5,274 bases of DNA from an uncultured Bacteroidales bacterium (GCA_937891905.1 CALATT010000021.1:1-5274); one strand, 5' to 3'. Positions 1 through 5,165 are shown, counted from the stretch's first letter. Translations and numbers: made by a program. Notes: generated from the sequence alone by a model not told the origin.

Positions 1-68
1 AATAATTCAAAGTAAACATGATAATTGTTGCCTTCTTGGTGATAGCGTGTGATTGCTTTTAGTTTCAT
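1..68 (-). CDS. partial small protein of unknown function, N-terminus only
   Basis: This is an open frame on the minus strand that starts at an ATG (bases 66-68) and runs off the left edge. The 22 visible residues begin MKLKAITRYHQEGNNYHVYF and are not recognised. The start lies 33 bases after the stop of the primase-helicase gene on the same strand, so it is probably the next gene of the same leftward operon. A slightly earlier ATG in another frame stops after three codons, which supports this start. No Shine-Dalgarno sequence is visible, as is usual in Bacteroidetes. The alternating polar and aromatic residues would suit a beta-strand start, but that is only an impression. Confidence 0.55.
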   Translation of the reverse strand, partial: MKLKAITRYHQEGNNYHVYFEL

Positions 69-101
69 AATCGCATTTTATTTATTGGTAAGACATTATT
101 T

Positions 102-2909
102 TTATCCCCAACTTGGAGGGATAGTGTTGTTAATTGGTTTGTTAATATCTGTTTGAATATAGATCAGCTCGAAACTCTTGCGCTTTGCACCTATGAGCAA
201 ATTGCGCGTCGAACGCTGCTTTTCGATGTCATAACCCAACATCTCAGAAGGACAGAATACCCACCCTTTTTCTTTGCAGTAGAGTTTGAGTGCCACCTTG
301 AAACTTTGCGAAGATTTACTCTTGCCTGTCTTGCCCAGTTCGCTGCAATAATCATCGTACACATACTGCTTGATGAGCAAATGATCGAGATTCTCGTTAG
401 GATTGTCAGGGTCTTGCGCAAAATATGTATCAGCCCAGTTCTTGAAAGCATCGCCCATCATACCGCGACGAACACGCTCCATAACCTTATCCATAAGAGG
501 CAAAATAGTAATGTCCTGGTGTGATAGATAAAACTGCAAGCAATTGATCATAAAATTATAATCTGCGTTGTAGTCATCTTCTGTATAGTCATGCCCGAAT
601 AGGTTTTGACCATTGAAATCGCTACTCACCTTGCGTGTCTCGCGGTACTCGCCATCCTGCCCCTGCTCGTGGTAGTAGTCGCCAAACACAACAGGAATAA
701 GTCGGCGGAGCGTACTGCGGTCGTCTCCTTTCCATGGGAAGTTAGAGGAAATAACCGTATGTGGGCTATTGCGATAATCAATCTCAAAGCTCTGCGAACC
801 CTTCGGGTTGATAGTGAGCTGTCCTGTAATCTTGCCGTAAAATGTCTCAAAAGGGAAATTCTTAGCTGCGTCATCAATAAAAAGGATATCGGTGTTGCTG
901 CTTACGCGATCCAAAAAGTGGTTGTTCTTGGTCATGTCGCCATCGCGTCCGTCCAGCGTTACGATATTAGCCAGTTGCAGGTAGTGTAAAACACGCATAA
1001 ATAGCGATTTACCGCTACCGCCTGAACTCTCGTCCTCGTTGGTAATCTTGCTCTCCATAACCCAAACACATTTAGCCATATCGTCCTTCTTGAAGTGGTG
1101 CAACAAATAGCCATAAGTGTACACCTTATTTACAAGGCTCATAATTTGCTCATATTGTTGCTCAGTGGTTAGTCGGCTGCCGTATGGTGTGAATCGGTTC
1201 TGCGCAAAGTACTCGGCATCGGCTGCCTCGTCTCCAGTCTCCAGCTCAGCACGCCAGTTCATGCGACTTCCGTTGATGAGATAGCGAAACACTTTACTGT
1301 CGAGACTATCAATAATAAAGCGATTCTCCTCGTCAATATGAAAAGCAGGTGCAAGCTCGCGGAACTTATGCGGAATAACCTTTGTAGTCCAGCAGTATGT
1401 ATCTACATTTCGGCTATCGGTAATCTTCAAACCGTCTTTGCTTACCACAATAGAACAGTTGTCAAAAAACAGCGTGCGCGTTGTGGGTGTACTCACATCA
1501 AAATTCACCTCAATATTTTCTAAGTCATCGTATATAGATTGAGTGGCGCGCTTGCTGTTAATATATGCTTCCATGATTGCCGTTGGTACTTGGCGCGCCT
1601 TCAAATCGCCACGCACAAAATCGCGTAGCTGCTTTGGCTCCATAGGCTCAACTTTATAGTCATATACACGGCAAGGCTTAACCTCGCCTGTAATGCTATC
1701 TTTAATCTTGTGAAAGCCATTGAGGCGCAAGTAATACAGCAGGTTAGTGGCTTTAATCTCTACTTTGCTCTTTGTTCTACCGTCACGCTCAGTCACTGTC
1801 TCGTGCCAAAATTGCGCCTGCATAGCGGTATGGATTAGTTTTTCAAACTCATACTTACTTGGGCGTAATTCCAAATAATCGCGCAGGTCTTTGCGAGGTT
1901 TGCCACGGCGATCACGAAAATTCAGCAGCCACAAAGGTATATTGATAGTATAAATATCCATGTGCTGCAAAGCGATCTTTTCGCCTTGACGAATACCTGT
2001 AGTGTCAATATCGGGGATATTATATATCCTTTTTGCCAATCGGTGCAACTCTATTAGCATGCTGGTACTCAGTTCTGCAGTCTCGGAGTTAAACCACACC
2101 GGTATATATCCCATGCTTGCCACATTCATAGCATCGCGTTCGCCACTGCAAATGAAAATAGCGGGCAACTTATCGGGCTTTTGCTTCTCGCTCAGTCGGT
2201 CTTCGTTCATCTCGTCATAAGCTGCTACCGCCTCATCATAGCCATTGATGTAGTCTTTTGGTTTATCGCCATTGTAGAAAAAGCGATATGCCTTGTCGTA
2301 GCTTAGTGGACAATAGATCTTGCGGAAACTACCGCACTCGTGCATGAATATAGGAAAATCCTCGCTACTATACACCGTCATGCGCGTTAGTCGTCCTGTG
2401 TCTTTTTTACGGATCACTTTGCTATACGACTCGAGACTCAGATAACTGTACTTCTCCAGCGTTTCCGCTCTGACCATTGCACCCCACACCTTCAAATCGG
2501 CACTGCTGGGGTACTTCTTTGCGATATAAGTAAAATCACCCTCTTTGGCATCCGTTCCCTCTACATCCTCAAACTCCTTGCGTTGGGCTTTGTTGATTTC
2601 GGGTTTTAGGGTGTCGTCCACTCCATAGCGGTCTGCTAACATGTGTATCGCTTCGGTGAAATATGCAATCTGATGATATTGCATATATGCGTCAAAGCAA
2701 TTCGTCTCGCGTCCTTCGCCGCCAAAATCACACACATACCACACGCCTTGTTTCTCTCGGATAGTGGCACTGGGCGTGCGTTCTTCCTCGCGCATTTTGA
2801 ATTTCTTTGCGCTGCCATGTACTACTTCACGCGCAGAAGGATATAAGTCTAATAGTATATCCAAACCGCCGTTCGTAGCGTCTAATATCTTGCTTTTTAA
2901 GTCACTCAT
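102..2909 (-). CDS. Toprim primase - SF3-type helicase fusion (element replication protein)
   Basis: This 935-aa protein is probably the replication initiator of the element: it would make primers and unwind DNA at the element's origin. Residues are counted from the ATG at 2909. Residues about 30-75 resemble a CHC2 primase zinc finger (RTPSATI, then WYVCDFGGEG), but the metal-binding cysteines are mostly absent. Residues about 245-345 look like a Toprim domain: ICSGERDAMN carries the conserved Glu257, PDIDTTG the acidic pair Asp300/Asp302, and KDLRDYL follows. Residues about 615-745 are a P-loop ATPase: Walker A GGSGKS (630-635), Walker B ILFIDDA (675-681), a motif-C-like TVISSN (718-723) and an arginine pair (735-736), as in SF3 helicases. 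The C-terminal 120 residues may be a winged-helix domain. A TTG at 2930 extends the frame but overlaps the upstream gene; the ATG at 2909 leaves a 10-base gap and is preferred. Domain calls are by motif reading only. Confidence 0.93.
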   Translation of the reverse strand: MSDLKSKILDATNGGLDILLDLYPSAREVVHGSAKKFKMREEERTPSATIREKQGVWYVCDFGGEGRETNCFDAYMQYHQIAYFTEAIHMLADRYGVDDTLKPEINKAQRKEFEDVEGTDAKEGDFTYIAKKYPSSADLKVWGAMVRAETLEKYSYLSLESYSKVIRKKDTGRLTRMTVYSSEDFPIFMHECGSFRKIYCPLSYDKAYRFFYNGDKPKDYINGYDEAVAAYDEMNEDRLSEKQKPDKLPAIFICSGERDAMNVASMGYIPVWFNSETAELSTSMLIELHRLAKRIYNIPDIDTTGIRQGEKIALQHMDIYTINIPLWLLNFRDRRGKPRKDLRDYLELRPSKYEFEKLIHTAMQAQFWHETVTERDGRTKSKVEIKATNLLYYLRLNGFHKIKDSITGEVKPCRVYDYKVEPMEPKQLRDFVRGDLKARQVPTAIMEAYINSKRATQSIYDDLENIEVNFDVSTPTTRTLFFDNCSIVVSKDGLKITDSRNVDTYCWTTKVIPHKFRELAPAFHIDEENRFIIDSLDSKVFRYLINGSRMNWRAELETGDEAADAEYFAQNRFTPYGSRLTTEQQYEQIMSLVNKVYTYGYLLHHFKKDDMAKCVWVMESKITNEDESSGGSGKSLFMRVLHYLQLANIVTLDGRDGDMTKNNHFLDRVSSNTDILFIDDAAKNFPFETFYGKITGQLTINPKGSQSFEIDYRNSPHTVISSNFPWKGDDRSTLRRLIPVVFGDYYHEQGQDGEYRETRKVSSDFNGQNLFGHDYTEDDYNADYNFMINCLQFYLSHQDITILPLMDKVMERVRRGMMGDAFKNWADTYFAQDPDNPNENLDHLLIKQYVYDDYCSELGKTGKSKSSQSFKVALKLYCKEKGWVFCPSEMLGYDIEKQRSTRNLLIGAKRKSFELIYIQTDINKPINNTIPPSWG

Positions 2910-2919
2910 AACTACAATT

Positions 2920-3168
2920 TTAATTTGCAAATATATCCCATTCCAAACCCGCTATACAGTGGCGGTTGATTACATCGTTTATCACTTTAGCGCGCTGATC
3001 ATTGATATAGGTGCGACCTTCCAGCATCTTGTAGAAATTATCGTTGCTTATCGCCAGTTTTTGGTTTATCCTTCGGCGTACTACACTTCGTGCCTTATAG
3101 CCGCGTAAATGAAAATACCACCTGCGCAAACAGTCGGCACGGCGTTTTTTCTCTTCGTAGCTTATCAT
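2920..3168 (-). CDS. small basic protein, possible helix-turn-helix DNA-binding protein
   Basis: This 82-aa protein has a strongly basic N-terminal half (KKRR, LRRW, VVRRR). It is followed by a stretch, roughly residues 32-68, that reads like a helix-turn-helix: INQKLAISNDNFYKMLEGRT then an Arg-containing helix. The pattern (I..KL.IS...FYK.L.G.T) resembles the recognition part of short phage-type regulators, so a DNA-binding role is likely, but no named family was recognised. Its ATG overlaps the TGA of the gene before it (ATGA, bases 3165-3168), which implies translational coupling. It ends 10 bases before the primase-helicase start, so it could be an accessory replication factor, an origin-binding protein or an excisionase-like protein; the sequence does not decide between these. 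Confidence 0.8.
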   Translation of the reverse strand: MISYEEKKRRADCLRRWYFHLRGYKARSVVRRRINQKLAISNDNFYKMLEGRTYINDQRAKVINDVINRHCIAGLEWDIFAN

Positions 3169-3434
3169 AACTCAGGGCATTTTAATATGCTATCGCAAAT
3201 GGTTAATAACTCATCTTTTATATGCTCGTTGCACTCATGGTGCAGCGTGGAGTTGGTAGGAACATGCACAGCAATCACATGCAAGCCTATATCCTTGCGC
3301 GAATAGTAGGCGTAAAAACTGAAACGCGGATCTGCGTTTATTGCATCCGAAAGTTCTACAGCTTTCTTGTGATCGTAATCCATGATGATACGATACCAGT
3401 GCTTCTTTTCTGTATCATAAATCTTGTGTGCCAT
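3165..3434 (-). CDS. small protein of unknown function with a DxD...GLH pattern
   Basis: This 89-aa protein was not recognised as a named family. Its pattern suggests a small alpha/beta fold: a strand ending in MDYDHKK (Asp19, Asp21), a helix (AVELSDAINAD), a strand rich in aromatic residues (FSFYAYY), then SRKDIGLHVIAVHVP (Gly50, His52). The order of an acidic pair followed by a Gly-Leu-His strand recalls motifs I and II of archaeo-eukaryotic-type primases. However, the protein is far too short for a full domain and no third motif is evident, so this is only a hint. It starts 4 bases after the stop of the 107-aa gene and overlaps the 82-aa gene by 4 bases, so all three are almost certainly translated from one transcript. 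Confidence 0.8.
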   Translation of the reverse strand: MAHKIYDTEKKHWYRIIMDYDHKKAVELSDAINADPRFSFYAYYSRKDIGLHVIAVHVPTNSTLHHECNEHIKDELLTICDSILKCPEL

Positions 3435-3438
3435 AATA

Positions 3439-3762
3439 TTAACTTTGTATGATGAGTTCTGAAATCTCTGCTACCATTTGTCCACGACTTAGAATGTGAC
3501 GAGAATTAAACAGGGTGTTAAGAATTTGGATCAGTTGCTCGTTGCTCCAATACGCGCGTGTGTATGACGCGCCTGCGCGTTCCTTATTTTCATGCTCCAA
3601 GCTCAGCAGCTCTATGATTTGTTCGCGTGCTGGCACTAACGCAGCCAACATGCGCGCACGGTCATTACCTGAAAGCTCGTTGCTCTCTGTCATCTGTTCG
3701 ATACCTTGAATTAAATCCTCTACTGTGAGGCTCAATTCTACATTTTTCTTGATTGTACACAT
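3439..3762 (-). CDS. small mostly helical protein of unknown function
   Basis: This 107-aa protein was not recognised. It appears almost entirely alpha-helical: amphipathic segments occur at about residues 13-25 (TVEDLIQGIEQM), 32-60 (NDRARMLAALVPAREQIIELLSLEHENK) and 73-107 (NEQLIQILNTLF then a C-terminal helix). It has no signal peptide, membrane segment or cysteine cluster, so it is probably cytosolic. It is the second gene of the leftward operon, 20 bases after the 68-aa gene and 4 bases before the 89-aa gene. The position just ahead of a replication protein suggests an element maintenance or replication helper role, but that rests on context alone. Confidence 0.78.
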   Translation of the reverse strand: MCTIKKNVELSLTVEDLIQGIEQMTESNELSGNDRARMLAALVPAREQIIELLSLEHENKERAGASYTRAYWSNEQLIQILNTLFNSRHILSRGQMVAEISELIIQS

Positions 3763-3782
3763 AGTTGTATGATTTTATAGGG

Positions 3783-3989
3783 TTATACATGTTGCATTTC
3801 GGTTCGTATCTCATTCAGCACGGCTACCATAGCCATACGCTCAGCGGGTGTTGCGCGTGTTCGCCCAGAATGACGATTGTGGTACTGATCGATAGTAAAG
3901 TGAAATTCACGATTTGGATCTGTGATTCTCAACTTAAATTCTCGCTTCTCTAAAACAGTCATTGCTGTTTGCGCTAAAAAATCTTTCAT
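3783..3989 (-). CDS. small protein of unknown function, first gene of leftward operon
   Basis: This 68-aa protein (MKDFLAQTAMTVLEKREFKL...) was not recognised. It has a central polar segment with several His and Arg residues (DQYHNRHSGRTRATPAER) and a C-terminal amphipathic helix. The frame stays open upstream to a TTG at 4130, but that extension crosses the promoter and repeat region and has a low-complexity Lys/Ile/Asn composition. The ATG at 3989 is therefore taken as the start, giving a leader of about 65 bases from the predicted transcription start. It is the first gene after the regulated promoter, and so probably among the first products made when the operon is induced. Confidence 0.72.
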   Translation of the reverse strand: MKDFLAQTAMTVLEKREFKLRITDPNREFHFTIDQYHNRHSGRTRATPAERMAMVAVLNEIRTEMQHV

Positions 3990-4013
3990 AATTGTAATTT
4001 TTTTACATTTTTT

Positions 4014-4070
4014 ATTGCGGTTTTTTGGTAATATTGCGGATTTTTTGTAAATTTGCGGTGCAAAGGTAAT
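4014..4070. repeat. three tandem 19-bp imperfect direct repeats
   Basis: Three units of exactly 19 bases lie end to end: 4014-4032 (ATTGCGGTTTTTTGGTAAT), 4033-4051 (ATTGCGGATTTTTTGTAAA) and 4052-4070 (TTTGCGGTGCAAAGGTAAT). Units 1 and 2 agree at 16 of 19 positions; units 1 and 3 at 13 of 19, sharing TTGCGGT and GGTAAT. The third unit contains the leftward -7 box and the first two fall in the predicted leader of the leftward operon. A spacing near two helical turns puts the units on the same face of the DNA, as for operators of a cooperative regulator or iterons of a replication origin. Function is inferred. Confidence 0.75.
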
Positions 4071-4092
4071 AATATTTTCCCATATAGGCAAA
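4061..4092 (-). promoter_or_regulatory. Bacteroidetes-type promoter of the leftward replication operon
   Basis: On the minus strand TTTG (bases 4089-4092) is followed 20 bases later by TACCTTTG (bases 4061-4068). This matches the Bacteroidetes housekeeping consensus of TTTG near -33 and TAnnTTTG near -7. Transcription would start near base 4054, about 65 bases before the ATG at 3989. Both boxes are embedded in repeats: one 15-bp repeat sits between the boxes, the other overlaps the -33 box, and the third 19-bp unit covers the -7 box. A protein bound to either repeat set would block RNA polymerase, so this promoter is probably repressed in the quiescent element. Confidence 0.75.
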
Positions 4093-4105
4093 TATTTTCC
4101 CATAT
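4071..4105. repeat. pair of identical 15-bp direct repeats, likely operator
   Basis: The sequence AATATTTTCCCATAT occurs identically at 4071-4085 and 4091-4105, a 20-bp period. Each copy is also a partial dyad (AATAT, six bases, ATAT or ATATT), which would suit a dimeric regulator. The copies flank and overlap the -33 box of the leftward promoter and lie upstream of the rightward regulator gene. The simplest reading is an operator for the XRE-like protein encoded 38 bases downstream, allowing it to repress the leftward operon and perhaps regulate itself. Confidence 0.8.
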
Positions 4106-4115
4106 TTTTTAATAC

Positions 4116-4123
4116 TAATTTTA
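4116..4123 (+). promoter_or_regulatory. possible -7 box of the rightward regulator promoter
   Basis: TAATTTTA at 4116-4123 agrees with TAnnTTTG except for the last base and lies 19 bases before the ATG of the regulator gene. No clear TTTG box was found about 20 bases upstream; that place is occupied by the second 15-bp repeat. Some promoter is expected here because the regulator is divergent from the leftward operon, but this exact site is weak. If correct, the repeat would overlap its -33 region and allow autoregulation. Confidence 0.35.
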
Positions 4124-4142
4124 CAAACAATCAATCAACTAT

Positions 4143-4508
4143 ATGCGCAATCATTTGACTTATAGCGAATTATCAGACATTTGCAACAAGAAAAAAATTT
4201 CCCTTTCAAAACTTGCAGAGTGCGCAAATATGACCCTTCGAGGGTTTAGAGAGGCTTTTAATAGAAATAGTGTTAGCGCACATACAGCTGCTTCAATCTG
4301 CCGAACTCTTGAAATAACCCCTAACCAATTCTTTGGCTGGGATGATGGAGTAAAGAAGCAACAAATTCAGAACGGCGGAATTGGCAACACACAACAAATG
4401 GACACCTACGCTGTAGATGTCCTGCGCCAGCAGATTGCTACAAAAGATGAGCAAATTAGAGAAAAGGATGCTCAGATATCGCAGTTACTTAAATTGCTAA
4501 CAAAATAA
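4143..4508 (+). CDS. XRE-like helix-turn-helix regulator with C-terminal coiled coil
   Basis: This 121-aa protein is probably the master repressor of the element. Residues about 5-65 form an XRE/Cro-type DNA-binding domain: ELSDICNKKKISLSKLAECA, then NMTLRGFREAFNR as the turn and recognition helix, then the closing helix ending in the typical LEITPNQFFGW. A Gln/Asn/Gly-rich linker (73-85) leads to a coiled coil at about 91-120 (DVLRQQIATKDEQIREKDAQ...), with Ile98, Ile105, Ile112 and Leu119 spaced seven apart, so it likely forms a dimer. This domain plan is common in Bacteroidales prophages and mobile elements. The gene is divergent from the replication operon across a 153-bp region carrying two repeat sets, its likely operators. 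The ATG at 4143 is the only sensible start; no Shine-Dalgarno sequence is visible. It is followed after 11 bases by the 108-aa gene. Confidence 0.9.
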   Translation: MRNHLTYSELSDICNKKKISLSKLAECANMTLRGFREAFNRNSVSAHTAASICRTLEITPNQFFGWDDGVKKQQIQNGGIGNTQQMDTYAVDVLRQQIATKDEQIREKDAQISQLLKLLTK

Positions 4509-4519
4509 ATTGTAAAACT

Positions 4520-4846
4520 ATGGAAAAAATTACCACTTTCGACAATCTTCCAAAACACCTTGAGTTCCAGTTAGGAAGAAAAACTATGTACTTCCACCCT
4601 GTTATTATTAAGTGGGAAAATGAATGCAGTAGCAACTCGTATTATGCGATGTATGCCAAATACAATGTGCGTTCCTCTACTCTAAACCTTTCTAAAGTAC
4701 TATTTTGGGTGAGTGGTAGAAACTACCAAGAAGCGGAACAAGCATTCCTAAACAAGGCTAACGAAATGCACGAGTACATTAAAGGTAAAATATGGGTTGG
4801 TTGTGCACCTCAAAAATTAGATTTAATGAACGAAAAAGCTTATTAG
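4520..4846 (+). CDS. protein of unknown function, co-transcribed with the regulator
   Basis: This 108-aa protein was not recognised. It is rich in aromatic residues (FHPVIIKW, SYYAMYAKY, VLFWVSGRNY) in strand-like segments up to about residue 66, followed by an amphipathic helix (YQEAEQAFLNKANEMHEYIKG, about 69-89). This suggests a small soluble alpha/beta protein. There is no signal peptide or membrane segment. It starts 11 bases after the regulator stop, so the two are probably one operon expressed while the element is quiescent. It occupies the place near the attachment site where integrases or cargo genes are often found, but it is much too short for an integrase and shows no recombinase motif. 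A superinfection or defence cargo role is possible from position only. Confidence 0.78.
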   Translation: MEKITTFDNLPKHLEFQLGRKTMYFHPVIIKWENECSSNSYYAMYAKYNVRSSTLNLSKVLFWVSGRNYQEAEQAFLNKANEMHEYIKGKIWVGCAPQKLDLMNEKAY

Positions 4847-4873
4847 TACCTCAAAAGTACGAGTTTTAGCTGC

Positions 4874-5017
4874 TTATATGGTAATTGACATTTGGACTTG
4901 TGTATTATATAACTTTGTTATATCTCGTGCGAAAAAGTCCGTCACCATTCCGACTGCAGGAAAATTAAAATCATTATAAACCCTTTTTCCATAACCAGTC
5001 ACCTTCTTGAACTTCAT
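4874..5017 (-). CDS. possible 47-aa small protein, unknown
   Basis: An ATG at 5017 opens a 47-codon frame (MKFKKVTGYGKRVYNDFNFP...) that stops at 4874-4876, with an in-frame TAG two codons before the start. Its composition is protein-like: basic start, then a mixed hydrophobic and aromatic middle (VGMVTDFFARDITKLYN). It is the only frame of note in the 198 bases between the 108-aa gene and the tRNA fragment. It is convergent with the rightward genes, has no visible promoter, and matches no family I recognise. It could be a real small protein, a remnant of a larger deleted gene, or chance. Confidence 0.3.
   Translation of the reverse strand: MKFKKVTGYGKRVYNDFNFPAVGMVTDFFARDITKLYNTQVQMSITI
4907..4923 (+). 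promoter_or_regulatory. palindrome overlapping a promoter-like TAACTTTG
   Basis: ATATAAC (4907-4913) and GTTATAT (4917-4923) form a perfect 7-bp inverted repeat around TTT. Within it TAACTTTG (4910-4917) matches the Bacteroidetes -7 consensus on the plus strand. Candidate upstream TTG/TTTG elements at 4885-4887 and 4891-4894 are not at the usual spacing (22 and 15 bases). If active, the transcript would run over the tRNA fragment and end at the terminator near 5128, with no coding frame in that direction. It could instead be a protein-binding site, for example for excision. The call is tentative. Confidence 0.3.
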
Positions 5018-5044
5018 ATACTAGTACATTTTTAATAAGAATAG

Positions 5045-5086
5045 GTTCTAATAATTCGGTCGGCGGTTCGAATCCGTCAACGCCCA
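5045..5086 (+). other. attachment site: displaced 3' half of a tRNA, probably tRNA-Arg(UCU)
   Basis: The sequence fits a tRNA from the anticodon loop to the discriminator base. Loop residues TTCTAA (5046-5051) contain TCT at 5047-5049; the 3' anticodon stem is TAATT (5052-5056); the variable loop is CGGTC (5057-5061). The T stem GGCGG (5062-5066) pairs with CCGTC (5074-5078), one pair being G-T, around the classic T loop TTCGAAT. The 3' acceptor strand is AACGCCC (5079-5085) with discriminator A at 5086; CCA is not encoded. No complementary 5' acceptor strand, D arm or 5' anticodon stem exists upstream, so this is a fragment. Tyrosine integrases commonly recombine in the anticodon loop and leave the original 3' half at one end of the element, which is how this is read. 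The arginine identity depends on the loop alignment. Confidence 0.78.
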
Positions 5087-5093
5087 CACAAAC

Positions 5094-5128
5094 GAGAGGA
5101 TTGGTGCAAACCAATCCTCTCTTGTTTT
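5094..5128 (+). terminator. intrinsic terminator downstream of the tRNA fragment
   Basis: GAGAGGATTGGT (5094-5105) and its exact complement (5110-5121) form a 12-bp perfect stem closed by the tetraloop GCAA, followed by TTGTTTT (5122-5128). This is a strong rho-independent terminator on the plus strand and was probably the native terminator of the tRNA transcript before integration. The opposite side of the stem has no T tract, so it should act in one direction only. It now insulates the downstream cstA-like gene from rightward transcription out of the element. Confidence 0.9.
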
Positions 5129-5165
5129 ACTAAACATATTGTAAACTCATGTAATTGTTGTTGCC

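Larger units (their letters stand above)
1..5045. mobile_element. right-hand end of an integrated element (prophage, satellite or ICE-like)
   Basis: Everything left of the tRNA fragment looks like accessory DNA: a replication primase-helicase, several small unrecognised genes, a divergent repressor with operator-like repeats, and then an abrupt change to a partial tRNA and a housekeeping-type membrane gene. The other end, the integrase and any packaging or transfer genes lie outside the window, so the kind of element cannot be fixed. The junction is placed just before the tRNA-like sequence begins at about 5045. Confidence 0.72.

Noticed and set aside
153..989. Plus-strand open frames of about 120 codons opposite the primase-helicase
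   Set aside because: They are antisense shadows of a clearly conserved-looking protein, with no start context or family resemblance.
2661..2686. 9-bp perfect inverted repeat (ATATGCAAT / ATTGCATAT, 8-base spacer) inside the primase gene
   Set aside because: It lies in codons for a repetitive Tyr/Gln/Ala/Ile stretch, and one such repeat in 5 kb is within chance expectation.
2910..2930. TTG start of the primase-helicase at 2930
   Set aside because: It overlaps the end of the upstream gene by 11 bases and adds only seven hydrophobic residues; the ATG at 2909 gives a clean 10-base gap.
2764..3108. Plus-strand 114-codon frame over the primase/82-aa gene junction
   Set aside because: It runs antisense to two well-packed genes and has a composition typical of a shadow frame.
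3990..4130. N-terminal extension of the 68-aa gene to a TTG start at 4130 (115-aa version)
   Set aside because: It would translate straight through the promoter and both repeat arrays, uses a rare start, and has low-complexity Lys/Ile/Asn content.
4847..4873. Terminator for the rightward regulator operon
   Set aside because: Only a 4-bp GTAC self-match and short A/T tracts are present; no convincing stem with a T tract was found.
4990..5086. A complete tRNA gene ending at 5086
   Set aside because: No 5' acceptor strand able to pair with AACGCCC, no D arm and no 5' anticodon stem pairing with TAATT were found upstream.
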